Below, piece after piece: positions 1-7,743 of a stretch of DNA of 47,982 bases. The translations under genes were made by a program, and so were the position numbers. This stretch comes from Bifidobacterium miconis (GTDB lineage: Bacteria; Actinomycetota; Actinomycetes; Actinomycetales; Bifidobacteriaceae): positions 1 through 47,982 of the forward strand of contig NZ_JAHBBH010000020.1 of the NCBI RefSeq assembly GCF_019331735.1. Direction: 5' to 3'. Every line of letters starts with the position of its first letter. The first letter of the stretch is position 1. Under the pieces are notes generated by a model. That model was not told where the DNA came from. It saw nothing but the letters and a program-made list of their open reading frames with translations, and made no database searches.

Positions 1-239
1 TAATTAATAACTAATACAATAGTTGTAGGAATGGAGAATAGAAATCCTCCAAATAATAGTATTAGCCATACCTTAGTATTGTTCCATAGTAGTTCATGAA
101 GATATATCTTCGGAATTATGGCCCTGCTCAAAGGATACGGACGTAACTTGGCTAAAAATACGCCAACCAGAAATGCTGCTAAGGAAATCCCAAGGACGCA
201 ACGCGTCTTAGTGAGAAATAGCTTCAAGAATCCCGTCAT
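1..239 (-). CDS. DUF95/SpoIIM-like membrane protein of circular bacteriocin locus (partial)
   Basis: The reading frame starts at an ATG (239-237) 1 nt after a very strong GGAGGAGGAGG ribosome site and runs off the window edge; 79 residues are visible. A first membrane span covers about residues 15-30 (VLGISLAAFLVGVFLA). A second begins with WNNTKVWLILLFGGFLFSI, which matches the SpoIIM/DUF95 signature (a short Asn-containing segment, a Gly-Gly hydrophobic stretch, then an Asn-Gly turn). DUF95 proteins are the standard second gene of circular bacteriocin clusters and are needed for maturation, secretion or immunity. It lies about 40 nt downstream of the precursor gene on the same strand, so the two are probably one transcript. 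The DNA is AT-rich compared with the rest of the window, suggesting acquisition. The family call rests on the pattern in a truncated protein. Confidence 0.6.
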   Translation of the reverse strand, partial: MTGFLKLFLTKTRCVLGISLAAFLVGVFLAKLRPYPLSRAIIPKIYLHELLWNNTKVWLILLFGGFLFSIPTTIVLVIN

Positions 240-278
240 ACCTCCTCCTCCGCAGGGCCATAATATCCAATCAATGAA

Positions 279-575
279 TCACCATGCCGCAGCGCCCGAA
301 GTCCCCAAGGTGCCAATCATGGACTGGATGGTGGAAGTGAGCGGCGCAGCTGCAGGGAAAATCATTCCCACCGCAGCCGATCCAAGCCAAGCTACAGCGA
401 CAATGGCGGTAGCTGCCGCACTCCCAATTCCCAATACCGCCATCAGAGAAGCAACCAGCGGAATAACAAAAGGAGTGACGAACACTGCCGCAAAAGCGAC
501 TGCCACACTTGCCATCTGCCGATTTCCCTTATTGCAAGACGTACCGCGAGCATTATTTTCATACCTAGACATCAT
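279..575 (-). CDS. Circular (head-to-tail cyclised) bacteriocin precursor
   Basis: A 98-residue peptide starting at one of two adjacent ATGs (575 or 572) just after AGGGAG. The N-terminal 43 residues form a charged segment followed by a hydrophobic stretch. From about residue 44 the sequence LMAVLGIGSAAATAIVAVAW follows the amylocyclicin/circularin pattern (LxxxLGIxxAAAxxxI), and the protein ends in GAAAW, like the AAAW end of amylocyclicin. Known members are cut after the leader and joined between the first residue and the last (often Trp), giving a membrane-active ring. The proposed mature part is 55 residues with no Lys, Arg, His, Asp or Glu, which is unusual for this class. The next gene downstream is a DUF95-like protein, as expected. 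The cleavage site is inferred. The alternative is an unrelated small hydrophobic membrane protein. Confidence 0.66.
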   Translation of the reverse strand: MMSRYENNARGTSCNKGNRQMASVAVAFAAVFVTPFVIPLVASLMAVLGIGSAAATAIVAVAWLGSAAVGMIFPAAAPLTSTIQSMIGTLGTSGAAAW

Positions 576-593
576 TGTCTCCCTTGAATAGTA

Positions 594-624
594 TGGGCAA
601 ATATTATTTTTTGGGCAAATTATA
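594..624 (-). promoter_or_regulatory. Direct repeat and TATAAT box upstream of circular bacteriocin gene
   Basis: TGGGCAAATATTA (594-606) and TGGGCAAATTATA (612-624) are direct repeats 18 bp apart, immediately upstream of the bacteriocin start. On the minus strand the second copy contains TATAAT (624-619), a candidate -10 box about 44 nt before the start codon; no convincing -35 is seen. The repeats could be operator half-sites. The rest of 630-870 is AT-rich and shows no gene. Confidence 0.35.
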
Positions 625-875
625 TACATTTCCGTGAAGTATATACGAGCATTATTCTATGCCGCTATAAGCAACAACTAACGGCGGCAATCGTACCGTT
701 TTTACAAACTTTTTCATCATAAAATCCTTATATGATCTCACTATTGCATGGTTGCCATTTTCTTGCTACAAGACATCGGCAAGAGTCTCAGAAATTGCAT
801 TTACAATTTCCTCGTTCCAGTTGTATTGTCAGCTTCTCAAATTGAAAATGGATCCACAAGGATCAAATTACTAAC

Positions 876-893
876 TGTCATTCCGAGATGACA
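876..893. promoter_or_regulatory. 18-bp palindrome, bacteriocin-region family (copy A)
   Basis: TGTCATTCCGAGATGACA is a near-perfect inverted repeat and the most divergent of seven related copies in the window. It lies about 300 bp upstream of the circular bacteriocin gene and overlaps the 3' end of the VirD4-tail fragment. Its function is inferred only from recurrence. Confidence 0.5.
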
Positions 894-1000
894 ACACTCA
901 AGTATTTTCGGAATCGCCTATTGCCAATTATCTTTTTCCGTCTGAGGAACGGTGGTACGCCTCTGAGCAGGTAGATGTACTGGCCGGTGGGGAGAGACTG
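878..1000 (-). pseudogene. 3'-end fragment of a second VirD4/TraG-like coupling protein gene
   Basis: On the minus strand this encodes PTGQYIYLLRGVPPFLRRKK and a short basic tail. The segment corresponds to the C-terminal PTSRCVYLLRGIPPFL of the intact coupling protein at 2138-3805. At DNA level 942-992 and 2160-2210 differ at only about five positions. The rest of the gene is absent upstream, where IS256 remnants lie. The remaining tail (IIGNRRFRKYLSVVISE) may be a natural coupling-protein C-terminus, which the other copy lacks. The divergence rules out a simple target-site duplication and suggests two related elements were juxtaposed. Confidence 0.55.
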
Positions 1001-1171
1001 TTTCGGAAAGTGTGTAGCCGGCTTTGATCGCCGGCTGCGTGGCTGGCGGGAAAGGGTCTGTAATGAGCATGTCGACTGAGACAATGGAAGCCATGGCAAT
1101 GTGAAGACGGCCCTCAGCAAGGAAGCCACGGAGAAACCAGCGAAACCCAGTGATCCAAAGGCATCCCCGAT

Positions 1172-1191
1172 CTAGCGCGAGCTCGCGCTAG
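1172..1191. repeat. Perfect 20-bp palindrome at IS256 remnant edge
   Basis: CTAGCGCGAGCTCGCGCTAG is fully self-complementary. It sits at the point where the recognisable transposase reading frame begins (the in-frame TAG at 1173-1175 lies inside it). It may mark a rearrangement junction or have formed by local duplication. Confidence 0.7.
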
Positions 1192-2050
1192 AGATAATCC
1201 GGCAGACCAAGGAGCAGGGGCTTGACTTGACCGGCCGCGACGGTCTGCTGAGGCAATTCACCAAGACCGTGCTGGAGACCGCCCTCGACGAGCAGATGAC
1301 CGAGCACCTCGGACACGAAAAGCACGAGAAAAGCGCCGATGGCAGGGCCGCGAACACGCGCAACGGGACAACCGCCAAGACCGTGACGACGGAGGCGGCC
1401 GGACCAGTCACCATCAAGGTGCCTCACGACCGGGACGGCTCGTTCGACCCCGTCATCGTCAAAAAACGGTATCGCCGGCTCAACGACGTGGACTCGGTCG
1501 CACCTATGCTAGGTGCCTGACCGCCGGAAAGATCAGCGCGCACTTCCAGGAGAGCTACGGCACCTCGGTCTCCAGAGAGACCGTCAGCCGCCTTCACCTG
1601 CTGCGCAATACGTTCCACTATGTGTCCAGAAAGGACTGGGACATACTCAAACGCGACCCGAAACCCATCTACACCGTCGTCAACGAAGCAGCCGCGGAAC
1701 AGGCTCGCGACGAGATGCTCGACAAGTGGGCGTCCAAATACCCGGCTATGGGCGGCCTGCGGCTTAACACGTGGGATCGGTTCGTTCCGTTTCTCAACTA
1801 CGATGTGGAAATCCATCAGACGATCTGTTCGACGAACGCGATCGAGAGTCTCAACGCGCGGTTCCGTCGAGCGGTCAGGGCGCGAGGTCACTTCTCCGAC
1901 GAACGTGCCGCGTTGAGGTGCCTGTACCTGACCGTCAAGTCGCTGGCCCCGACCGGCAAGGCGGGTACGATGGACGACACGTGGAAGCCCGCGTTGAACA
2001 CGTTCACCGTCACCTTCGCCGACCGCTGGTCCGCCAGCGAGAACATATAA
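1176..2050 (+). pseudogene. Decayed IS256-family transposase
   Basis: The first frame encodes LTGRDGLLRQFTKTVLETAL through VKKRYRRLNDVDSV, the typical IS256/Mutator-type N-terminal half. It is interrupted near 1500 by a frameshift; the next frame continues YARCLTAGKISAHFQE. At about 1600 the text jumps from SRETVSRL straight to HLLRNTFHYVSRKDWD, so roughly 100 codons holding the first catalytic Asp residues are missing. The C-terminal part keeps STNAIESLNARFRRAVRARG and ends at 2050. The true N-terminus is also absent. The product cannot be an active DDE transposase. The sequence after the stop (TTACACACTTAACGGGACC, about 2062-2080) may be remnant right-end DNA, but no matching left terminal repeat was found. 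Confidence 0.85.
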
Positions 2051-2131
2051 CCAAACCACTAGTTACACACTTAACGGGACCGTCCCTCACGACCTTGGCA
2101 GCGCCGCACAATGCGATAGCATTATCGTATT

Positions 2132-2149
2132 TGTCATCTATAGATGACA
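2132..2149. promoter_or_regulatory. 18-bp palindrome, bacteriocin-region family (copy B)
   Basis: TGTCATCTATAGATGACA is a perfect palindrome. The stop codon of the VirD4-like gene (2138-2140) lies inside it, so the palindrome supplies the last codons of that gene and appears to be the breakpoint at which the natural C-terminus was replaced. Confidence 0.6.
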
Positions 2150-3805
2150 TAACTTCTCACTGAGGAACGGTGGTATGCCTCTGAGCAGGTAGACGCACCG
2201 GCTGGTGGGGATGCGTCCGAGTTCGTCCGGAGTGAGGAGTTTACGAGCGTTTTTGCGGGTGCTGCGTGTCCAGCTGCCGTTGAGACCTTTGGTTTCGCTG
2301 GTTTCAATGACATCGATGGTCTGGTCTCCGAGCCGGTCGCTGATGTATTTGGTGGTGCTGGGTTCGTTGCCGCCGAGGAAGAGCTGGCTGTCGCAGTTGC
2401 CGGCGATGGTCTCCCAGTCATCCCGATAGAGGCTCTTGCCTTGGCTGACGGTCTGGAGGATGATGCTGCAGCTGATGCGTCGGCTTCGTATGGTGGCGAT
2501 GAGCCTTACGAAGTTGGGGATTTTGCCGATGTTGGCGAATTCGTCGAGCATGCAATGCACGTCGCGGTCGAGCACGCCGTCAGGTTTGGCGTCGGCTTTG
2601 CGTACAAGCGTTTCGAAGAGGCATTGGTAGAAGACGCTGGCGATGAAGGAGAACGTGGCGTTGGTGTCGGGTAGTTCGAGATAGATGATGCGTTTGCCTT
2701 GGTCGAGGGTTTCGAGCCGGATGTCGTCGCCGTCGAGGATTCGGCGTACCTCGCGCACTTGGAGTGGTGCGAGGTGGACGCCGGTGGTGATGATGATGCT
2801 TTTCTTGGTTTCGCCGGCGCCTTTGAGGAACGTGTTGTATTGGGCGCATGCGAACGCGAGCCCGTCGAGCATGTTCCGGGTTTCTGCATCGTAGTCGTCG
2901 GGGTGTTCGCGCATGCGGTGGATTTCGGTTTGGGTTTCGGCGAAGAGCGCGTCGATGATGTATTCCTTGTCTTCGTCCTGTTCGCTGGCTCCCATTCGGT
3001 CGAGCGTGTCGGTGACTTGGTTGAGGGTGGGGTTGTTTTCGGTGTAGTAGGTCCATGCGATGAGGGCGCATAGAAGTGCCTTTTCGGCATCCTGCCAGAA
3101 GCTGTCTCCGGTTTTGCGGTCACCGGTGGCGTTGGTGACGAGGTTGTCGGTCAGACGCAGGATTGCGGATTGGGGTTCTTCGGGATCGATGTAGCGCATG
3201 GGATTGAACCGGTCGGACCGGTCGAGGTGAATGAGGTCGAGCGTGTTGACCCGGTATCCGCGATCGCGCATGGCGTGTTCCGTGTCGCGTTTGAGTTCGC
3301 CTTTGGGATCGGTGACGGCCCAGTTCATATCCACGGACAATAGGTTGGGTTTGACGTAGTAGCGGGTTTTGCCGGAGCCTGATGAGCCGAGCAGGAGCGC
3401 GTTGAGATTGCGCAGGGTGCGTCGCGTGTCTATGGAGAGCCGTTCGGTCGCGGTGAATCGGATGTTGCGGGATTCCACGGGGTCGATGAACGGTTTGATG
3501 TCCTTCGGGGTACCCCAGTGGGCGGAGCCGTGTTCCTCGCCGCTGCGCAGGTTCAGGCGTGCCGTGTACTTGTATGCCCAAATCAGCAGGCCGACGCCCA
3601 TTGCGGCGAGCCCGCACAGCAGGTCGGTATGGTTCGTGGACAGGTGGAATGGATGGTACAGGTCGAGCCAGAACCTGTTCATCAGGTCGATCACTCTCGT
3701 ACCTTCATCCAGGTCTGTGCGTATCTGGTAGCCGATCTTGTCGCCCAGCCAGAACAGCGTGAACAGTCCCATGGCCGCGGGCAGTATGGCTTGCAGTCGT
3801 TTCAT
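2138..3805 (-). CDS. VirD4/TraG-family type IV coupling protein (C-terminus replaced)
   Basis: A 555-residue membrane ATPase that links the relaxosome to a type IV secretion channel during conjugation. Two N-terminal membrane segments (about residues 5-22 and 61-78) precede the soluble domain. Walker A is GSSGSGKT (140-147). Walker B lies in CMLDEFANIGKIPNF, with the family's usual RSRRISCSIILQT after it. The protein ends RGIPPFLSEKLCHL: after the conserved RGxPPF the normal basic tail is missing, and the final residues are encoded by the palindrome at 2132-2149. It is last in a minus-strand series overlapping by 4 nt (upstream neighbour 3802-4215). No VirB4 or other channel genes are visible, so the channel may be lost or supplied from elsewhere. 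Confidence 0.93.
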   Translation of the reverse strand: MKRLQAILPAAMGLFTLFWLGDKIGYQIRTDLDEGTRVIDLMNRFWLDLYHPFHLSTNHTDLLCGLAAMGVGLLIWAYKYTARLNLRSGEEHGSAHWGTPKDIKPFIDPVESRNIRFTATERLSIDTRRTLRNLNALLLGSSGSGKTRYYVKPNLLSVDMNWAVTDPKGELKRDTEHAMRDRGYRVNTLDLIHLDRSDRFNPMRYIDPEEPQSAILRLTDNLVTNATGDRKTGDSFWQDAEKALLCALIAWTYYTENNPTLNQVTDTLDRMGASEQDEDKEYIIDALFAETQTEIHRMREHPDDYDAETRNMLDGLAFACAQYNTFLKGAGETKKSIIITTGVHLAPLQVREVRRILDGDDIRLETLDQGKRIIYLELPDTNATFSFIASVFYQCLFETLVRKADAKPDGVLDRDVHCMLDEFANIGKIPNFVRLIATIRSRRISCSIILQTVSQGKSLYRDDWETIAGNCDSQLFLGGNEPSTTKYISDRLGDQTIDVIETSETKGLNGSWTRSTRKNARKLLTPDELGRIPTSRCVYLLRGIPPFLSEKLCHL

Positions 3806-4215
3806 TGGTTTCCCCTGTCTCCTCCCACGCTGACGCGGTGCTGCGTCATGGTTCTTCGTATGTCATCTCCGACGGATGCTTCGGCCGATTGCGGAATCCG
3901 ACTGTTGATGCGGTGTTCGGCGCGGACGCGGATGTTCGTGAGCGTCTGTTCCTTGGTCCATGGCGGATCGTCAGTCGTCGGATGCATGACGGCGGCGTCC
4001 GCCGGTAAAAGCTCATCGCGCCCGAGTGTCGGCTGTCTGTTTCCCGCGTCGGCGGCGCTGGTGATGCGCGTGAGGCCTTGGCGGTTCTCGATGGTGTCGT
4101 CTCCGTCGCACATCGCGGCAAGGATGCGCCCCACTGGTGTTCCCACATCGTAGATGACCGGGTTCCCGCGTGTGGTTGGATCGTCGATGATGGTGATTGT
4201 TCGCGCCATGTTCAC
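3802..4215 (-). CDS. Transfer-module protein with shared C-terminal LxxIRxRA motif
   Basis: 137 residues with no recognised fold. The N-terminal part (ARTITIIDDPTTRGNPV) looks globular. Residues 87-102 read TKEQTLTNIRVRAEHR, the same motif found near the C-termini of the proteins at 5249-6709, 6706-7704 and 7744-8646. Here about 35 residues follow the motif and no Arg-rich end is present. The gene overlaps the coupling-protein gene by 4 nt and starts 4 nt inside the SSB-like gene, so it is translationally coupled. The motif and position suggest a protein delivered or handled with the coupling protein. Its own function is unknown. Confidence 0.65.
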   Translation of the reverse strand: MNMARTITIIDDPTTRGNPVIYDVGTPVGRILAAMCDGDDTIENRQGLTRITSAADAGNRQPTLGRDELLPADAAVMHPTTDDPPWTKEQTLTNIRVRAEHRINSRIPQSAEASVGDDIRRTMTQHRVSVGGDRGNQ

Positions 4216-4520
4216 GGGAGCGCGTCCTTGACGCTGGTATGCAGGGCCATCTCGTCGGCCAGGATGTACGCTTCGTCGGCGTTTTCCTCTTCGTGGATGA
4301 TGCCGTGGACGATGAGCCGTCGTCCCTGCAGCGCGCCCTGTTCGCGCAGATATGCCGCATGGTCTCCGGCCGCGTGCACGCGGATGATGAGCGGCGCGTC
4401 CATGGTGCCGACGTTCACGGTCATGACTGCCGTCGTTCTGCCGTCGCCGTCGGTGTGGAATCTGGCGTCATCGGTGAGGATGCCGCGCGCATAGGCCTGC
4501 GGATGTAGGGCGTCGCTCAT
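4212..4520 (-). CDS. Small OB-fold/SSB-like protein
   Basis: 102 residues starting at the ATG at 4520-4518, which overlaps the stop of the preceding gene; longer upstream reading is out of register with neighbouring genes. The pattern ARGILTDDARFHTDGDGRTT, then a short strand (VMTVNV), IIRVHAAGDHAAYLREQ, and GRRLIVHGIIHEEE resembles the beta-strand and helix order of single-stranded DNA-binding OB-fold proteins. Conjugative elements often encode such proteins to protect incoming single-stranded DNA. It lacks the long acidic C-terminal tail of a true SSB. Similarity was judged by eye, so the assignment is tentative. Confidence 0.5.
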   Translation of the reverse strand: MSDALHPQAYARGILTDDARFHTDGDGRTTAVMTVNVGTMDAPLIIRVHAAGDHAAYLREQGALQGRRLIVHGIIHEEENADEAYILADEMALHTSVKDALP

Positions 4521-5230
4521 CGGCTTGTCCTGCGTTTCCTGATGGGTTTGCCGATGTTCGGGGCTTTGCCTTGGACGGCGTTGATGGCATCGCGTCCGAT
4601 GGCGCGGGCGTCGCGGCCGCCGCCGGTGAGCGCGTCGGATTCGGCGCGGGCCTTGGCCACCCGGACGTGTTTGGAGGCGAGCGTGTCGAGGGCCTGCTCC
4701 CGTGCAGCCATGACACGGATGCTCCACGGGTCCCGGTAGTCGTCGATCGGCTGGCTGATGCGGGTGCGGTCGGGCAGTTCGTTGCGTCGGGTCTTGCGGT
4801 CCACCGGGTAGGAGCGGCATGCGGGGTTCGCGGATCGGATGTAGTGGATTGCGGTGGCGAGGTCGGCGATGCGTTCCTCCGCCGTTTTGTCCATGTCAAT
4901 GAGCACGCGCCCCTGCACGTGTTGTTCGTCGCATACGGTGCGCGTCCATGTTTCGTAGTCGCGCACGTCAACGATGTCCCGTTGTTCGCAGTCGTGCTGG
5001 TATCGCGTGGCGTCGAACCGGTAGGTGATGTCGTGCGGGTGCACGTCGGCCGACCATTCGGGCAACGGTTCGATGGGGATCTCGCGCAGGGTGACGAGCC
5101 GGTACGGTGGTTCGATGTCCCCGTAGGAGCCTTGGGGCTGGAGGATGCCGAAGCCTTCCATGCGCAGCTCGTAGCCGAGGCGTTTGAGTTCGTCCTGCAG
5201 TTGCCGGTAGGCGGTGTCCATGGTGGTCAT
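4517..5230 (-). CDS. Transfer-module hypothetical protein
   Basis: 237 residues, no family recognised. The N-terminus (MDTAYRQLQDELKRLGYELR) is predicted helical; the body is rich in charged and aromatic residues; no membrane segment is seen. The C-terminus becomes Ala/Gly- and Arg-rich (AIGRDAINAVQGKAP, then KPIRKRRTSR), resembling the basic ends of its neighbours without the full LxxIRxRA motif. It overlaps the SSB-like gene by 4 nt. A second ATG three codons in (MTTMD) is equally plausible as the start. Confidence 0.6.
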   Translation of the reverse strand: MTTMDTAYRQLQDELKRLGYELRMEGFGILQPQGSYGDIEPPYRLVTLREIPIEPLPEWSADVHPHDITYRFDATRYQHDCEQRDIVDVRDYETWTRTVCDEQHVQGRVLIDMDKTAEERIADLATAIHYIRSANPACRSYPVDRKTRRNELPDRTRISQPIDDYRDPWSIRVMAAREQALDTLASKHVRVAKARAESDALTGGGRDARAIGRDAINAVQGKAPNIGKPIRKRRTSR

Positions 5231-5248
5231 GCTGGTCTCCTCGGCGGC

Positions 5249-6709
5249 TTATCGGTTGCGGGTCTTCGTCCGGTCCGGCGTGGATGGATGGGCTGTGGGG
5301 TCGTCGGCGCGCTGGCTGGCCCGTTGGCGTATGCCGTCGAGCACCGTGTCCTTGCCTTTCGACGTGTTCGGTTCTTCCTCTTTCGCCGGCTTGGGGTTGA
5401 AGGAGGTGATGGGCGCGGGCAGCGCGTATCCCTGATCGATCGGGGTGATGCCGTCGGCGGGGTCGAGTTCGCCGGCGGGTCTGGCGCCCATGGTTTCGGC
5501 GAGTATCGCGGCGGCGTCGCCGTGTCCGGTCCGGTCGGCGATGATGCGTTGGAGGGTGTCTTCCAATCCGGCGCTGATGTCGGTGGAATCGGCGGGCATG
5601 ATGCACTGGTAGACGGGTGCTCCCCAGTTCGTCGTCGTGCCGGCGAGCGTGTATTCCATGATGCGTTCGCCGGGTTCGAGCAGCGATTCGAGCCGGAACG
5701 GTTCCCGTGTTGGCATCTGGTCGGGATTGGCGTGTTCTGCTGCGTGTTCGGCGACGAGTCGGGCGAACGTGGCCGAGCCTGAGGGCATGTCGCCGTCCAG
5801 CTGGTCGACCACCGGTTTGACGAGGCTTTGGACCTGTTGGCGCAGGGTTTCGTCATCGGTGTCGTTGGCCTGCATGATGCGTTCGGTGATGCGTGTGGCG
5901 TCGTCCGATCGCATCACGTTGTCGTGCGTGTCTCCCCAGCGTTCGATCATCCGCATTGCGTCGGGGGTCGACTGCGTCGTGGCGTCGAGACCGGGCTCGT
6001 CGTCGGTGTAGGCGTCGATGATCTGCTTGAGTTCCGTGCCGGAATACCGTTTGGTGTCGGGGATGGTGGCGTCGAGCAGGAACCCGTGGTCGGCGAGGGT
6101 GACGTTGTCGTTGATGGCGGCGTCGCGCCCGTATTTCGCCACGTCGAAGTACATGCCGTATGGCCCGTCAAGGAGTTTCGCGAGTTCGGTGCTTTGGTTG
6201 ACGCAATGCCAGCCGTACATCTCGTCCAGGTCGGGCGTATTCTCCTGTGTGATGCCTTGCGGCGGGTCGTAGGTCATGTATTCGATGTCCTCGGATTGGA
6301 CGAGCAGGTTCGCCAGTCCGATCGGGTCGTGCACGCCGTTCATGTCGGCCGCCAGCCGTACCGCCTCCAATGCTTCGGGCTGGTCTTGCGCGAAGATCCG
6401 GGCGGCTTGTGCGAGCGTGTTGAGGTCGTGGAGGTCTTCGTATTCGCCGGGCCGATAGTCGAGTGCGGCGAGCAAGCCCGTGTATTCGTGGTCGAAGATG
6501 CCGTATTCCTCATAGGTGACGCCTCCTTGGCGTCCGATCTCATTGGCTTGCTGCGCGTCGAGCGTCAGTCCTACCTGTTCGGTGAGGAACCGGTCGATCC
6601 GCTGCTCGTCCGTGGGCAGGCGCAGCCATCCGCCGATGAGCGTGCCCTCGTTGTATCGGCCGAGGTTGCCTACCCATACGTTGATCGTCAGGTCGTCTTC
6701 AGCCATCAT
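5249..6709 (-). CDS. ardA: ArdA-family antirestriction protein with long C-terminal extension
   Basis: 486 residues. ArdA proteins mimic B-form DNA and block type I restriction enzymes, protecting newly entered DNA. Residues about 5-30 (LTINVWVGNLGRYNEGTLIG) are the classic ArdA opening, and an acidic ArdA-like body runs to about 230 (ending near YFDVAKYGRDAAINDN). ArdA is normally about 165 residues. Here roughly 250 further residues follow, ending in a tail with VLDGIRQRASQR and an Arg-rich end shared with its neighbours. Start: tandem ATGs at 6709 and 6706 after AGGAG, overlapping the upstream stop. The tail raises the possibility that the protein is passed into the recipient with the DNA; this is inference. 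Confidence 0.82.
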   Translation of the reverse strand: MMAEDDLTINVWVGNLGRYNEGTLIGGWLRLPTDEQRIDRFLTEQVGLTLDAQQANEIGRQGGVTYEEYGIFDHEYTGLLAALDYRPGEYEDLHDLNTLAQAARIFAQDQPEALEAVRLAADMNGVHDPIGLANLLVQSEDIEYMTYDPPQGITQENTPDLDEMYGWHCVNQSTELAKLLDGPYGMYFDVAKYGRDAAINDNVTLADHGFLLDATIPDTKRYSGTELKQIIDAYTDDEPGLDATTQSTPDAMRMIERWGDTHDNVMRSDDATRITERIMQANDTDDETLRQQVQSLVKPVVDQLDGDMPSGSATFARLVAEHAAEHANPDQMPTREPFRLESLLEPGERIMEYTLAGTTTNWGAPVYQCIMPADSTDISAGLEDTLQRIIADRTGHGDAAAILAETMGARPAGELDPADGITPIDQGYALPAPITSFNPKPAKEEEPNTSKGKDTVLDGIRQRASQRADDPTAHPSTPDRTKTRNR

Positions 6710-7704
6710 CGGCTCCTTGTCTGTGTTTGCGTCTGCGTTCTTGTCTGCGCGGTGGATGGTGTTTGCGCGCGGCGTTCGGCCCTGTCCTTGATGGCGTCGA
6801 GCGTCCGGCTCTTGCCGGCCGGCAGTGATTGCTCGGCCGCCTGTTCGGGGTTTTCCGGACCGGGGGCTGCTGGCGGTTCCTCGCCGGTTCGGGTGCCGGT
6901 GGTGGCGGTGACCGGTTTGTTTTCGGCGCGTTGCCTCGCATAGGCCATGCGTTGCGCTTTGACGGCGCGGCACAGCTGCCATGCGTCGTCGATGCGCATG
7001 GTCTCGCGTTGTTCGCCTTTGCCGCGCCACAGTTCCACGGGTTCTCCGGGTTTGAAGCTGACGGTCACGTCGCGCCCGTTCAGTTTGGCGTCCCTCGCAT
7101 GGTCGGTCAGGAAGCGGTCGAGCTGCCATCCGGTCAGGTCCACGCCGCGGATGCTGGTGCCTTGCGGTATCGCCACGCGCATCTTGTCGAACGTGCGCCC
7201 GTCCTTGGAGGTCATCCGGTACAGGTGCACGTAGCTGTTGGGGAAGTTCACGCGCGGCCAGATCTCCCTTGTTCTTCCACCGGCCGCGGGTTGCGTCGGC
7301 TGCGCGTCGCCGGGCCGGCCGACGGCCGTTTCGTTCCGCCTCGGCTTCGGGACCGGAGCCTGCGCGTTTCCGGGCTGTTCGGGCTGCCATAGCGTCGGCG
7401 TCTGCATGGCGTCGGGCGTGTTCCATGATCGTGTGGCCTGCGTGCGGATGCGTTGGGCGATCTCGTCGGAGGCCTGGTCGAGGTCCGGCGAGGGGAAACT
7501 GAGCGCGGCGTCGGGCCATGCCTGGTTGTGGCGTCGGATCGCGTCATCGACGACCATGCGGGCGACCTGGCCCAGCCGATTGTCCTGCGGCATGCCGGCG
7601 GCCGCGTATTGCTCGCCGCGTCGTGCGATGTCCGCCAGGGCCTGCCGGTCGTTGTCGATGAGGTTGTCCATGAGCCAACGCGCGTTGGCTGAAAGCTCGG
7701 GCAT
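6706..7704 (-). CDS. Transfer-module protein with shared C-terminal motif
   Basis: 332 residues with no recognised family. The N-terminal 90 residues look helical (LSANARWLMDNLIDNDRQAL). The middle is Pro/Gln-rich and probably disordered (about 110-145). A globular segment follows, with VHLYRMTSKDGRTFDKMRVA and GRDVTVSFKPGEPVELWRGK. The last 36 residues hold TLDAIKDRAERR and then a Thr/Gln/Arg repeat (TRTQTQTQTRSR). The gene stops inside the tandem ATGs of the ArdA gene, so the two are coupled. Its start follows AAGGAGCACCGCC. Confidence 0.65.
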   Translation of the reverse strand: MPELSANARWLMDNLIDNDRQALADIARRGEQYAAAGMPQDNRLGQVARMVVDDAIRRHNQAWPDAALSFPSPDLDQASDEIAQRIRTQATRSWNTPDAMQTPTLWQPEQPGNAQAPVPKPRRNETAVGRPGDAQPTQPAAGGRTREIWPRVNFPNSYVHLYRMTSKDGRTFDKMRVAIPQGTSIRGVDLTGWQLDRFLTDHARDAKLNGRDVTVSFKPGEPVELWRGKGEQRETMRIDDAWQLCRAVKAQRMAYARQRAENKPVTATTGTRTGEEPPAAPGPENPEQAAEQSLPAGKSRTLDAIKDRAERRAQTPSTAQTRTQTQTQTRSR

Positions 7705-7743
7705 GGCGGTGCTCCTTTCCGGTCATGGTCGTCGCGCATCCGC

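Noticed and set aside
118..591. Long plus-strand reading frame opposite the circular bacteriocin gene
   Set aside because: It is the antisense of the precursor, has no ribosome site or family pattern, and the minus strand has both strong ribosome sites and a recognised family.
4571..5782. 403-residue plus-strand frame across the transfer operon
   Set aside because: Gly/Val/Arg-biased composition typical of antisense frames in GC-rich DNA; it covers two overlapping minus-strand genes with good starts.
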